Numbered from the stretch's first letter, positions 21,869 through 33,352 are shown. The stretch is DNA of 64,000 bases from Sarcocystis neurona (GCA_000727475.1 KL647294.1:1114369-1178368); one strand, 5' to 3'. Made by a program: numbers and translations. The notes: generated by a model from the sequence alone, not told the origin.

Positions 21869-23220
21869 CTATGGAGTAGTGCCTGCAGCTGTCGTTCAGG
21901 TGCGGACCTGAATTGAGACGTATGTGAAGAGAGAGAAGGAAGGAAGAAAAGAAAGGAAGAGAGAGACATGACAGACGTGTGTGTCGGCCGGAGCAAACGA
22001 AGAAGATGAAACAGACGTGCATGCGGCGGCACACATTTACTCGTTTACGTTCAAAAAGACTTCTGCGTGGAAAATGCCGTACCCCACCTGCGTCTTCAAC
22101 GACGTCTCTCCTCCCCATCCACCGGCCCCTCTCACTTCTTGTTATACATCTCGATATGTATTGGCGTGTACATCTGTATGTATGTGTATGTGTATGCGTA
22201 CGTGTGTGTGTGCGTCAACTCACATATATACATATATATACATATATATATAAATATGTATAGAGAGAGGCAGACAGATAGATAGATGGGTAGACGCATA
22301 TAGATGGACATAGAGAGCTATAGGTAGTTATAGATAGATACAGAACGATATAGATAGATAGATATATATATAGAGAGAGAGAGAAAGATGAATATTTATA
22401 TCCATACACATACATACACATGGGAGAGACGCGTGTTTTATTTATATACATGCCTTTGCAAATGCGGAGACATCTGCATGCAAAGACGTCTCATGGGTCT
22501 CCTCAGATATATTCAGGAGTCCCGTAGACGCGGGAATCCTCCCCGGTATGAAAGCTCGCCGATATGCACGTCTGTGTGTAGTACGAACGCGTGCATGCGC
22601 GCCTACGTGGAATAGCCAACCGCCATTTACACGTCTGTGGAGAGGACAGATTATAAATCGACGGCATGCACACGCGCACTTACCGGGAGGGAAGAAGAGA
22701 GGGCACGCAGACACAGAAATATGGAGGGCAACGTTTCTCCCCTGCATATTCGATCTCTCTCGAAAGGGACGGATAAAACATATACACGCCAGTATACGTA
22801 TACACATCCTGACAAAGAATACACACAAACATGTACATCTATATATCTATATATATCAAGAAAGAGAAAGAGAGAGACATACACACACACACACAGACAC
22901 GCATATCCACATACTGGTGTATAAATATATATATATATATATACTTGCATTCATAAAACCGGAGAGACACAGACACAGATGTACAGACATATATACATAT
23001 ATACATATATATATGTATATACACGTATATATACATATACATATATATATATATAGGGAGAGAGAGAGGCATACATATATATAAATATATATGTATATAG
23101 AGAGAAACACACACACCCACACACACACATACACGCAGATATAAGTATATATGCGTATAGTCACGTACAATTATAGAGACACACACGCAGATAGGCGCAT
23201 GATATACATCTAATTACCTA
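20240..23220. other. Microsatellites with mixed stretches, no supported gene
   Basis: Besides the repeat field at 20.36-21.27 kb this holds mixed DNA at 21.3-22.2 and 22.45-22.8 kb. A minus-strand piece near 22,118-22,035 (RDVVEDAGGVRHFPRRSLFE, then a GTAAAT donor) could be a small exon but cannot be linked to anything. Confidence 0.4.
20360..21270. repeat. Degenerate acagagatatgta repeat field
   Basis: About 0.9 kb in which variants of tacagagata(t/c)gtacagagatac recur many times, mixed with TA microsatellites. No gene is supported here. The open frames are Tyr/Ile/Cys-rich translations of the repeat. Confidence 0.7.
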
Positions 23221-23529
23221 TCTATATATAAATAGATATACGTATACGCCGTATCCACACGCGACTGTATGGTGAGACGAGAAGGCCAAATCGATCGCAA
23301 TAACACGGTCTCAGAAGGACAAGAAAACCTCCGAAGAAAAAAGAAACTGCCAGTTGAGGCAGCCAATCACACTGTCGAAACAGAGGAAGCCTGCCGGCCC
23401 GGGCGAAGCTATCGCCAGCGAGAGTCGAAGTCGCCTGCATAAGGAAGAGACGGAATAGTCCGGAATGCGACACTGGGGAGCGGCAAGCGTAAGGAAGCAG
23501 GAAGAAGGAAACGAAGGAGACCCACCTAC

Positions 23530-24148
23530 GCAGGGCAGCAGCAAACATGTCTTTGATTTCTGCTGCGTCTCCTCCTGTGAAGTCCACGAACTGGGAAGCG
23601 AGGACACAAGAGCAGGCGGCGGTCCCCTCCAAGTGCACGCGTTGCCGCGAAGAAGGAGAAGAAGCACCCGCGGCAGGATCAGCAACAGAATCAGCGGCGT
23701 CACCGGGCAGCAGCCGACAGCAACTTCGGCAAGAGGCAAAAGGGGGAGAAACGGGACGAAAAGGTGAGGCAGGAGGAGGAAGAGATGACAGAGAAGAAGA
23801 CAGCAATGCGAGAGACGGATGAGTGTCATCCGTCTGACTCCCCGCATTAGCTGCAGCACCAGCCGCGTCTCTCGGTCGCTGCTGCTGCTGCAGTCTTTCT
23901 CGTCCGGCCTCTGCGCTCGTACCCCTACCTGCTGTACGGCTGCTGTTCGAGGTGTCGCAGTCTGCGCCGTTGCTGTGGCCACTGCTGTCCCTGCGGCTTC
24001 TGCTGCAGCACCTGCTGCGTCTGCTCTCGCTGCGGTAGACATGTTCGTCGCAGCCGCTACTGGTGTGGGCGCGGGTGCTGCTGCAGCAGCAGGACCAGAA
24101 CGAAGCCGAAGGGAGACTGTTCAAATCGACGGCGAGCAAGCGAGGCAC
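23530..24148 (-). CDS. Exon with AAA/FtsH-like segment, minus strand (family uncertain)
   Basis: The minus-strand frame ends at a splice donor (CTGC|GTAGGTGGG, phase 1). Its last residues, ASQFVDFTGGDAAEIKDMFA, are clearly non-repetitive. They can be laid, with one deletion, on the 'SEFVEmfvGvGAsrvRDLF' strand-loop-helix that follows Walker A in FtsH-type AAA proteases. No Walker A was found in the preceding 1.4 kb and no Walker B in the following sequence, so the family call is only a suggestion. The upstream part (above about 23,680) is Ser/Arg/Gln-rich linker. The exon may belong to the same gene as the block at 24,961-28,178. Confidence 0.4.
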
Positions 24149-24960
24149 GGCACCCCAAGGCGCAGGCGCCAGCAGATGGTACGCACTGGACGGAGGAAAT
24201 ATATGCCCCCGGACTGCAGCAGAGCCTCTGCAACAGAGCCGCAGCAGCCAGAAACAGCGGCAACAGCGTCAGGAAGGTGACTGTCCCAGCAGCAGGGGAT
24301 ACGAAGAAGAAGCAGCAAAAGTAGCAGAACACCAGCGGCAGCAGGAGTGCTGCGGCAGCAGCAGCAGCAGAGGGAGAGGAACACAAACCAGCGCAGCTGC
24401 AGCAGCAGAGAGAGACGCAGCAGCGAGGCAGGAAGAGGAGGAGAAGCAGCAGAAAGGAAAGACGTGTAGACGCATGAAACGCAGCAGTGCAAAAGTTGCG
24501 AGTTCATCTGGGGAAACGAGGCAACAGAAACAGCCGCGGCAGCAGCAGCAACGCTGGCGGTGGCACCAGCAGAACAGATACAAGCATTTAAAGATAGCAA
24601 CTGCGGTGGCACTGCGACAGCAGCAGTGGCAGCAGCGCCACAGCAACAGCAGCGACCGCGGCAACAGTAATTGCAACTGCAGCATTAGTCGTGGCAGCCT
24701 TGGAGTTCCAACAGCAATAGCAGCAGCAATTGAAGCAGCAACAGCGGCAGCAGTCGCCGCAACAATAGCGGCAACAGTAATAGCAGTAGTAGCCGCAGCA
24801 GTCCAGCAGCGGCCCCAGTCTTACGGTGTGCAACAGCAGCAGGATCGCCTGAAGTACACGACGGACCGCATGGGGCGCCAAAGGCTTACAACAGGGCTTA
24901 CTATCTGACAGTCAGCTGCAACAAATGCATGGAAGTGGTGTACGTACACCGGATACTTAC

Positions 24961-27900
24961 CGCAGCACGCGAAACCACACAGGTTGGTTGATCCGCACCC
25001 ACTCTCCTGCATGCATCGGCAACAGATAAACTCGGAAGCTCGACAAATGCCTTCCCGAATAAGATTGTTCGTTGTCCTCCTTTTGCTCTGCTGCAGCTCC
25101 TCCTGTTGCTCCTGATGCTGCTGCCTTTCTCCCCGGTACACCCCCTCCTGTTGCTGCTCCTGTTGTTGTTCCCGTTGCTGCTCCGGTTGTCGCTCCTGTT
25201 GCTGCTGCTCTCTCAGGTACACCCTTACCCCTTGCTGCTCCTCCTGCCGCTCCACCTACCGTTCCTGTTGCTGCCGCTTGTGTCTCCGGGGGAACCCACG
25301 CTGCCGGCGTCTCTTCTACTTTTGCAGCCCCTGGTGCTGCTGCACCTGCTGGAACTGCTGCCGAGAACGCCTCTGCTGTTTTCGCACCTGCTGCTGCTCG
25401 CGCCTTCGTTGCTGCTGCCGGAGGACCATCAGGGGCCGACGCTGCTGCAGCGCGAGGAACTGCATCGTCTGCTGCAGCTTCTGCTGTCGGCCTCTCTGTT
25501 GTACTTCCCCTGGGGCTCGTGTCAACTACTGCGGTCGTGGAATCCTTCACCACTGACGCTTCACCGTTCGCATAGCTATCCTGGAGTACTTCTTTATCAT
25601 CGACGCCACTACTGCTGCTTGCAGCCGCTCTGCTGTCCCCGCTGCTGCTTCCGACGTACTTCATTTCAGCTCCCCACGATGATGTGCTGCTGCGCCTCTC
25701 GCCGCCATTGCTGCTGCTGCTCCTGTACCTGTTACTGCTGCTGCTGCCCCTGCAGTGTCTGCTACTGTTGCTGCTGCTGCTGTTGCTGCTGCTGTTGCGA
25801 CGCCTGCTGCTGCTGCTGCTGGAGTGCCTGCCCCTGCTGTTGTCGCGGCTGCAGTTGCCTTTGCCGTTGATGCCGGTGCGGTTCTGCTGCAGATGTGGTG
25901 CAGCTACTGCAGCCGGCGTAGAGATTGCATCGACCCGGAAGAAGGATTTGAGAGAGAGATAAGGAGACGGTATAGCAGCAGCCCACAAGTTGCTCGCTTC
26001 GCACTCGGCGGTAACTAAGCTCCGCTGCAGCCGCACCAACGACTGTCGCGCTCGCTGCTGCAGCTGCTGTTGCCGCTGCTGCAGCATGACCGTTGGAGAT
26101 ATCTTCACAGACGTTGCATTCACTTTGCCACGCGGACAAGCTGCAAGGGCTTCAACTGAAGTAGCACGTGCTGTTTCTGCTGGCCCCTTCCCTGGTACTC
26201 CTCTCTGCTCCCCTGCAGCAGCTGCAGGCGTTGGCAGGACTGCAGCAAATCCCATCCCCGAGAAGTCAGCAGCCGCGAGTCTGGTGGCTGCTGCAGCAGC
26301 GGCAGCACCAGCAGCTGCAGCGGCAGCAGAGCCGCTGCCGACAGCTCGCTCCAAGATAGCCGCGGCAGCACAGAGGGACGCACCAGATGGGAACTGCTGG
26401 TACCATACAGCAGCAGCAGCAGCACACGCGTCCCTGTCCACCGGGGCTGCGGGATATGTATCGCTACTGCAGACGAGGCGTGGGCAGCAGGAGGAGGAGG
26501 GGCTCTGTTCTTCGCTACAAGGTTCGTCGCCGGATCGAGAGCTCACGTCACCCTGCTGCAATTGTTGTTGCTGCTCCTTGCTCAGTTCCCTCTGTTGCTG
26601 CTGCAGCAACAGCAGCTGAGTCGGGTGCTCCGGTCTCTGCACCGCTACCTGCCGTCCTCTCGACTGCTGCTCGCGTCCTTTTCCTTCCTCTTCTTCAACT
26701 CCTGCTGCAGCTCTCCCTGCGCCTGCGGCTGAGACGTGTCTTCTTCGTCTTGCAGCTGCTCCTGCTCCTCCTCCTCCGCCTCCTCGAGCTGCTGCGGCTG
26801 CCGAGACCGATCGTCCTCCTGCTGCAGCTGCTGCTCCTGCTGCGGCCCCTCTTTCTCGGGATGCTCCTTTTCTTCCTGCTGCTGGCGTCACTACTGCAGC
26901 GACCACGCCTGCCGTCGCATCGCTGGGCGCATGATAGAGAGCGTCGTGTTGCAGCTCCGGAGCGCGCAGGCGGATGCAGAATGGGCTGCTGCACTGCACC
27001 GGGAAGCAGCAGAAACGTGGACCAGAAGCGGCAGCAGACCCAAGGTGTCCTGCTTCTTTGCATGTGTCGGAGGACTGCGCGAAGCACTTCGCCTCACCTG
27101 TACGTCGTGCTGCTGCCGCTAGCGCTCTTCTTCTGCTGTCCGCTCGACGTTCTGCTGCTGGCCCTGCTGACGCTGCTGACGCTTGCCTCTTGAAGCCGCC
27201 GTGCGTTTCTCCTGCTGCGTTTGCGTCTCCGCTTTGAGCTCGATCTGCTGTCGCTTCCCCTCCGACCAGTCCTGCTGCCGCTTGCGCTATTTCCTCCTTC
27301 GCTCCTGCTGCTGCCCCAACGTCCGCCGCTCGGTTCCCTACTTCCGTGCTTGCCCGCCCAGGTGCTCCTGCTGCTTCTTCCCCTCCTTTCTTCCCGGCTG
27401 CAGCAGAAGCAGCAGCAACCGCCAGAGCTCTGCAGCGTCGCCTCTTCACAATCGACGTGCTCAGCAGTTCCAGCGCGCCCTTGCCCTGCTGCTGCATGCA
27501 TCCGCGAAGCCGAGCCGATCGTTTTCTTTTCCTGCCTCCCGAAATTTCCCCCTTTCCCTCGCCATCTGCTGTCCTCCGTCCTTTCTCACCCGTGCATCTC
27601 TTCTCCGCAGTTGTCGCTGCTCTGCTGCTGCTCCGCTGGCGTGTACTGCTGCTGTTGCGACTGCTGCTGCTGCGACTGCTGGTGCTTGTGTCCACTCTCC
27701 AACGTCTGCTGCTCCAGCGTGGCTGAACGCTGCTTCCACTCCTACGCCTTCCGCATGTGCTGGTAGTGTCAAAGCTTCGTGTGCTGCTGCAGCTCCTCTT
27801 TTCCTGTTTCCTGCCGCTGCTGCTCCTCATCCGATTGTCGCCATTCTTGTTGCGACTACTCCCTGCCTTACTGCTGCCGCTCGTTTTGCTGCTGCTCTCT

Positions 27901-28178
27901 GACTTGCTACGGCTGCTCCGATTGTGGTTGCTGCTGCTGCTGTCCCGGCGGTTGGTCCCCCTGTCGCTCCGCTGTCGGCCGCTGCTGCTGCTGCTGCTCT
28001 TCTCTCCTTCCCTACCACTACTCCGCTTCTTGCTCTTGCTGCTGCCGTTAGGACGGCCAGACTTGTCGCCCCTGCGATAATGCCGGCCAGAGATCCGGTC
28101 CTTGTCTAGCTTTCCAGTTGAAAACTGCTGCGGGTGGTCTCCCGGAATTTTCTCTGTTGCGCGCTGCTGCTGCTCCAT
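24961..28178 (-). CDS. Large repeat-rich hypothetical protein, minus strand
   Basis: Not recognised. The frame is open from an ATG at 28178 for 1,072 codons to a strong splice donor (CTGCG|GTAAGT, exon end 24961). It begins MEQQQRATEKIPGDHPQQFS, passes through a very long Ser/Arg/Lys-rich (RS-like, probably disordered) region and Ala/Gly-rich linkers. It includes non-repetitive islands such as AAAAVWYQQFPSGASLCAAA, VNATSVKISPTVMLQQRQQQ and SNLWAAAIPSPYLSLKSFFR. Near the donor all three minus frames are open and all look plausible, so the final 35 codons are uncertain. A second upstream ATG (28333, MAATRMQQQQQRQQRRRRRQ) in another frame could be a first exon. Confidence 0.5.
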
Positions 28179-28941
28179 GTTGAGAAGGACGGATATTGCG
28201 GCTCTTCCCTACTGCTGAAGCGTCGATATATTGTTGTTTCTGCCGCTGTGACCCGCTTGTGATCGTCCGGCCACTGTCGCCGCCGCCTTCGCTGCTGCCG
28301 TTGCTGTTGCTGCTGCATCCGTGTCGCTGCCATCGCCGTGATTGCTTCTGCTACTTACCGTGCCGCTGCCAGTCATAGTAGTATCTGCTCACTGCCCGGC
28401 TGCTGCTTTTGTTGCTGGTATTGCTGCTGCGCTGGGTCGATTGCTGCTGCTGCAACTACCGCTGCCATTACTGCTGCTGTCGCTGTTACTGGTTCCTGCT
28501 GCTGTCGTTGCTGCTTCTGATACTGCTCTGGCTGTAGCGGATCCTGCTCACGTTAGCGTTGCTTTTGCTCTCGCTGCTGTTGACGGCGGTTGTGCTTTGT
28601 CACGGCTGCCAGTACTGCTGCAGCGATTAGCGGTGTTCCGGGTTCTGCTGCTGGTGCGCCGGTCACCTTGTTGTGGGAGGGCAGCAGCCGCAGCAGCTGA
28701 GTCCCCACGGCATTAAGCAAAGAGAGCCTTCTAAACTCATACGCAGAAAATCAATATTTTGTTCACGTTTCCAGCTCCACCAGGAGATAGCTGCAACAGC
28801 AGCACCGCATGCACTCGCTACTCAGCAGCAGCACGCATGCATTGACATGGGAAGTAAAATGTCTGCAATGGGATCCGCTGCTGTACATGCAGAGGATTAG
28901 CAGCGCCAGCAGCACGAGAAGCTCTGCCAGGTTTCTCTAAT

Positions 28942-29325
28942 TTAGGCTCGATAAAAAGAAGAAAGGATAGCGGAAAATGCATGAACAACACCAAGCACCG
29001 TACCGGCAGCTATTTGCTTCCCTAGGTCCACGAGGCGCACTGCACCTTCAAGAAAAATTTCAACCAGTCGGAGCATAAAAATGCAAAGAGGAGCTACAAG
29101 GTAAACAGGAATAAGTAGACAGATGATACGTAAAAAGGTAGATGCTGGAAAATGCAGTGACCTCGCAACGTGTTGAATCTTTCGGACGCCGTGACAGCGG
29201 ATTGTACCACGTACTGTTATGTGTGTCATTCTGTCACAAAGATTAATTGTCTTTGGAAGATGAATGAGCCCGTTGAACCCAGACAGACAAGAAGAAGTAC
29301 CAGTGCAGGCAGCGGGAGGTAGCAA
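28942..29325 (-). CDS. Terminal exon of a membrane protein, minus strand
   Basis: Not recognised. An open minus-strand frame reaches a stop at 28942. The sequence is free of CAG runs and reads like a real conserved exon: GLIHLPKTINLCDRMTHITV, a Cys/His-containing segment, then a long hydrophobic stretch (FLRIICLLIPVYLVAPLCIF) followed by amphipathic helices and a short tail ending ILSSFYRA. This suggests a membrane-anchored C terminus. There is no ATG at the frame's beginning. A plausible acceptor (CATCTTCCAAAG) puts the exon start at 29250 in phase 0; an earlier acceptor is possible. The start of the gene must lie upstream, where the DNA becomes CAG-rich. Confidence 0.5.
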   Translation of the reverse strand: MLPPAACTGTSSCLSGFNGLIHLPKTINLCDRMTHITVRGTIRCHGVRKIQHVARSLHFPASTFLRIICLLIPVYLVAPLCIFMLRLVEIFLEGAVRLVDLGKQIAAGTVLGVVHAFSAILSSFYRA

Positions 29326-29362
29326 AAGTTAAGAGAGACACTGCGAGAGGAGTAGCGCCAGT

Positions 29363-29857
29363 ATGGGCTGTTCGAGCAGCAACAATGGAAGCTTCCTGCA
29401 GCAGAAATTAGAAGAGCCACGACAGCAGCGACAGCAAAACGAGTCCTCACAGCCGCAACTGGACGGCCTCAGGAGTCGCTGGAATAGAAAGGACGGGGGC
29501 AGCACGAGCTGTAGTAGAAGCAGAGCCGCAACAAAAAGAGCAGGAGGATCAGTAGGAGGAGCAGGACGGGTGGCAGCACCAGCAACAACGCTAAGCGAAA
29601 GCGCACGATCACGTGTGACGGTACAAGCTGCAACAGCAGCAGCAGCAGCAGTGAAACTGCAGAGCAACAGAAGCAGCGGCAGCAGCAGGAACAGCACCAG
29701 CAGCATTCCGTTAACCACGTCACGAGGTGCAGCAGCCCCACTGAAGGAGACTCTGGCAGCAATTTGGAAGTGCCACTTCTGCTGCAGAAACTGTTTTCAC
29801 TTCAGTGTAGTGTGCCTATCCATTTTTCGGAATGACGCCTACGCATCTGTTGTCTAG
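29363..29857 (+). CDS. Small protein with N-terminal acylation motif
   Basis: An ATG-initiated frame of 164 codons. The N terminus MGCSSSNNGSFLQQKLEEPR fits the N-myristoylation pattern (Met-Gly, with Ser at position 6) with an adjacent Cys for palmitoylation, as in many membrane-attached apicomplexan proteins. A Gln/Ser/Arg/Ala-rich middle made from CAG-type triplets follows. The end is Cys-rich and non-repetitive (IWKCHFCCRNCFHFSVVCL). It lies head-to-head with the minus-strand membrane-protein exon, with only about 40 bases between the two frames, though that exon's true start is unknown. The minus strand here is also open but Leu-rich and less convincing. No other domain is seen, so partner and role are unknown. 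Confidence 0.45.
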   Translation: MGCSSSNNGSFLQQKLEEPRQQRQQNESSQPQLDGLRSRWNRKDGGSTSCSRSRAATKRAGGSVGGAGRVAAPATTLSESARSRVTVQAATAAAAAVKLQSNRSSGSSRNSTSSIPLTTSRGAAAPLKETLAAIWKCHFCCRNCFHFSVVCLSIFRNDAYASVV

Positions 29858-29927
29858 AAAAGCTGGGGATGATTAGAGGTCAAGTTTTCTATTTGAAAGC
29901 AGGAGGTGCGGAGCCACTTTCCCCACG

Positions 29928-30340
29928 AACCACGGTAGATTCTGATATATCTCAGTTTTCTTCCAGTTTACCACCCATGTCAGCCTGCCTGATAGATAAC
30001 ATATAATCAATCGAAATACATATATATATATATATATGGGTTTATATGTAATAGTAGTAATTTATTATTAACCACAATAGCTTCTGATAAATCTGTCTGC
30101 TTCCAGTTTACCGCCCAGCTCAGCCCGCGTGAATAAGTACATACAATCTTTCCAGATGTGTATTATATATGGTTTTACGTGTAATAATAATAATTTATTA
30201 TTTACCACAATAGATTCTGATATATCTTAGTCTGCTTCCAGTTTACCAGCCACCTCAGCCCACGTGATAGGGAACATACAATCTTTCTTTCCTTCTTTCT
30301 TTCCTTCTTCCCTTCTTTCTTCCTTTCTCTCTCTCTACAT
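29928..30340 (+). repeat. Three tandem copies of a ~140-bp repeat
   Basis: Copies start at 29928, 30071 and 30204. Each begins with a variant of accacaatagattctgata, continues with tcttccagtttaccnncc and a gtgatagggaacatacaatc-like segment, and carries a TA- or CT-rich microsatellite in its second half. Copies 1 and 2 end in gtaataataataatttatta-like sequence. Lengths are about 142, 133 and 135 bp. Copies differ at many positions, so the array is old. Confidence 0.85.
30283..30338. repeat. CT-rich microsatellite
   Basis: ctttctttccttctttctttcc-type run ending in (CT)n. It is part of the third 140-bp repeat copy, where it replaces the TA tract of the first copy. Confidence 0.9.
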
Positions 30341-31821
30341 ATGTATATGGGATTATGTGTGCGCATGTGTCTGTTCGGCGTTACACCAGGTCTATCACGC
30401 AGAACGTACCGGAGACAGCAACTTCTCATCGTAACGTTATGTTCGTCTCTATTGTGCATGCAAGCAGTTACGCGTTAGTCCATCACTATGTATTCCGTAA
30501 TGCAATTGTCAGGCTTTGTATGAGGTTACATGTGTGTGACATTTGCCGATTTATCTTGACACGACTCTCAATGTTACTCAAGCCTCTTTCCGTCACAAAT
30601 TCCTATTTTTTCCAGGGTAGTTACGCAGCCCTGACCACATTGCAGCCGTTGCTGTAGTAGTCATTTTCAAGAACGACTGCTTAGCTGTTTCAGTCTGCCG
30701 CGTTCCTTCGTTCTCTCTTTAATGTGTATATACGTTCACGTACGGAGAGAGACGAGTGTACGTAGTCGCGCCAGAAATTTTCGTGGGATTGAAGCAGACT
30801 GCCATCGAACGCCTGTCCATGGTTCTGCGGTTCCTCTGTCTCTGTTCCTGATGAAATGCTTCAAAAATGCTACCGTCCCCCCGTGCAGCATGTTACGACT
30901 GTGCATAAGTATTTATAGAGATATGTGTCAGCAGTAGTGCTGGTCAGGTCATTATATGAATAGTCATGCATGAAGTCGGAACAGTTGGTATTACAGATAT
31001 ACTGATCATGTAGTGTACATGGGCGCTGCTCTTGAACAGCGAAGTTTAGCTTCCCACTGTTTCACATACAGCTTTAACTCCCGTTAGACGCATGTATTTA
31101 ATTGATGACTACGAACTTGTACGTTCAGGGAGTAAGACTCCACCGCATTCTCTTCGCGACAGAGGTCTTCCTCTATATCGGAGTCAGTCTTGGCCTCAGT
31201 TTTCTTTTCGTCAGTCTCACTGTTATACACGTTCATGTCGGGTCGTTGATAAGGTACAATGTCTTGTGGTAAAGACTGGCCTTATGGTACAACGAGTGGT
31301 ACAAATGCCGCTGGCAGGCAAAGAGGCTGACGACAACAATAATAACATCGCCGTGTGTAACACTCGCCGGAGTACATCTTATTTCGTAGTGCCGAGCAGC
31401 CTCGCCAGGTGTTACTAATGAAGGTCTCTACCCAGGTAGTACGTAATGTGAAAAAATGGCGAGAACCACGAGCTCGGCCACGAAGGTGGCAACGATTTCA
31501 AGCCACGACAGTGGTCATGATTCCAAGGAGCTAGTATAGGTGTCCTGCAGTTTTCACGAGGGAGTGCCAATCAGTCCCCAGGTTGTAGTAAAATCTCTTT
31601 ATCTGTGCCCTCAGCTACATTTTTTACGATGGACCTCAATAACGGCTGATGCAAATAAACACCCTACCGATTGTTTAGCTGTCGCTTGTGAGCGATTCGG
31701 CCTGCATTGTTTCAGCTGCCGCAGTTGGTGGTCCTCGTGGTCCTCCGTTGGGTAACCAGTGCTGACGAAGAGCTGTGCTGTCTACGCCACCCACGGGTGT
31801 GATATCTATACTTTCACGGTG

Positions 31822-31907
31822 TCGTAGCCACTATCTCAAATCTGCACCATGTGTATCAATACGTTCGTAGCCACTGTCTCAAATCTGCACCATGTGTATC
31901 AATACGT
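31822..31907 (+). repeat. 43-bp tandem duplication
   Basis: Two adjacent 43-bp copies (31822-31864 and 31865-31907) of a unit beginning tcgtagccactatctcaaat differ at one base. This implies a recent event. Confidence 0.95.
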
Positions 31908-32678
31908 ATGTATCTATTCGCACGCATGCTTTCACGATAGGTGCTTCTGCGTATGTGTAATGTTTTACAAACGTACGGACGTGCTGGTAGTGTGCACACT
32001 CATATGTGCACACTTGGTACGCGTGTGCGCGCTCACGATTGTTCAGCGCTGCCTGTCCTGCACTCAGCTGTACGCGTGTCGAGTGTGTGTCAAAGCAGAA
32101 CCGCGTCTTCTATTGAAGCTGCCACGATGTCAGTAGGGCGAGCGCCTTCAACCATTTTGAGGGCGAGATAGTATTTGTAAAGTACAATAACAACACGTGG
32201 ATTTAAATCACCATTCGCATGTCTCCTAGTAACCCCTGATGGCATACTTCGGGCTTCCACTCGTGACAAACCCTCCTCAGATATAACTGCGAGTGGAGGC
32301 GAAGTTTTCTATTCTTTATACAAGAATACTTGTCCTGGACACCAAAGGGTAAAGATGCCACGCGAATTCGTTAACTCCTGCAACAACGTTGAAACCACAA
32401 GCAAGCAGCGGAAGTCTTTAAAGAGGAGACGCTGTCTAGCCTCTAGAGTACGCGGAAGAAGACGTACTTGAAGGATATCACGAACCTTACTTATCCTTAT
32501 ATCCTGTCTGGTGACAAACTCGCCTAACTATGCGGCAAAGAGTACTACATGTTAGGTAGGGTCTCAGTTTGTGTTGAAACGCATACAGGGGTGCAAGCAA
32601 CTTGGTCTCTTTTTGTGTGTCAGGAATGACATAAAGAAATCTCTGCTGCAGGGAGGAGGCTGACACCTGCAATTAGAA

Positions 32679-33352
32679 ATGTCACCGGGAAATAATCTGC
32701 AGGATAAAAACTTCCTCCTCTGCCAATCTAGTGGGCGCAATAGTAGAGCAACCATCGACCTTTATGGCAAGGACTTCAGGGCTGCAGCTATTCACCATCC
32801 CTGCTGCAAAAGGCGAGAAAGTCGTGAGCGAGCGACGAGGTTTCTTAATGGCCGACATATTTGCAGTTGAGCGAAAATGTCTACACTTTTGATGCAAATG
32901 ACGACGTCACCCTGATCAGCAAAATATGGGAGCTGCTACCGGCTTTACAAATTTGAAGATACATTCAAAGTATCGTGTTCTACGACTGGGACACTCCCAC
33001 CAAAGTTTTAGACGTGAACATGACGGAGAACGAAGTAGTATTCGAGTCGCCTTTTAAAATGTTTGAGCATGGGCCCCCTGCGGGTACGTACCGGACTGGA
33101 CTTGTGCAGCGATCGGTAGAGTTCAACGAAAAGACATCATCTCAGTATTCGGGGGACACGGCAAGTGGACTACGTGGAACAGGCATCTACGCAGGTGTGC
33201 ACCGATTTCGTGCTCTCACCCAACAGTGCATACCACGCAAGCATCGCTATGTACGAAATGCTTCCAGTCGCCCAGGCCACACAGGAGTGTTCGGGATTGC
33301 AGGCACCTTACCGGGTGTATGTATCCCCCTGCACCATTTGATCAGCCAATAG
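32679..33352 (+). pseudogene. Coding-like remnant, family unknown
   Basis: Across this CAG-free stretch protein-like sequence moves between plus-strand frames: ATIDLYGKDFRAAAI near 32,750; PAAKGEKVVSERRGFLMADI near 32,810 in another frame; NVYTFDANDDVTLISKIWEL near 32,880; then VFYDWDTPTKVLDVNMTENE from 32,975 to 33,352 after a stop codon. The pattern suggests a gene broken by indels and a stop, or short exons with introns not visible by eye. No family is recognised. Parts of the minus strand are also open (32,897-32,682), so strand is not certain. Confidence 0.28.

Noticed and set aside
25072..28080. Plus-strand Leu/Cys-rich open frames opposite the minus-strand gene
   Set aside because: They are antisense shadows of CAG tracts read as CTG/TGC. 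The minus strand has an ATG, a strong donor and mixed islands.
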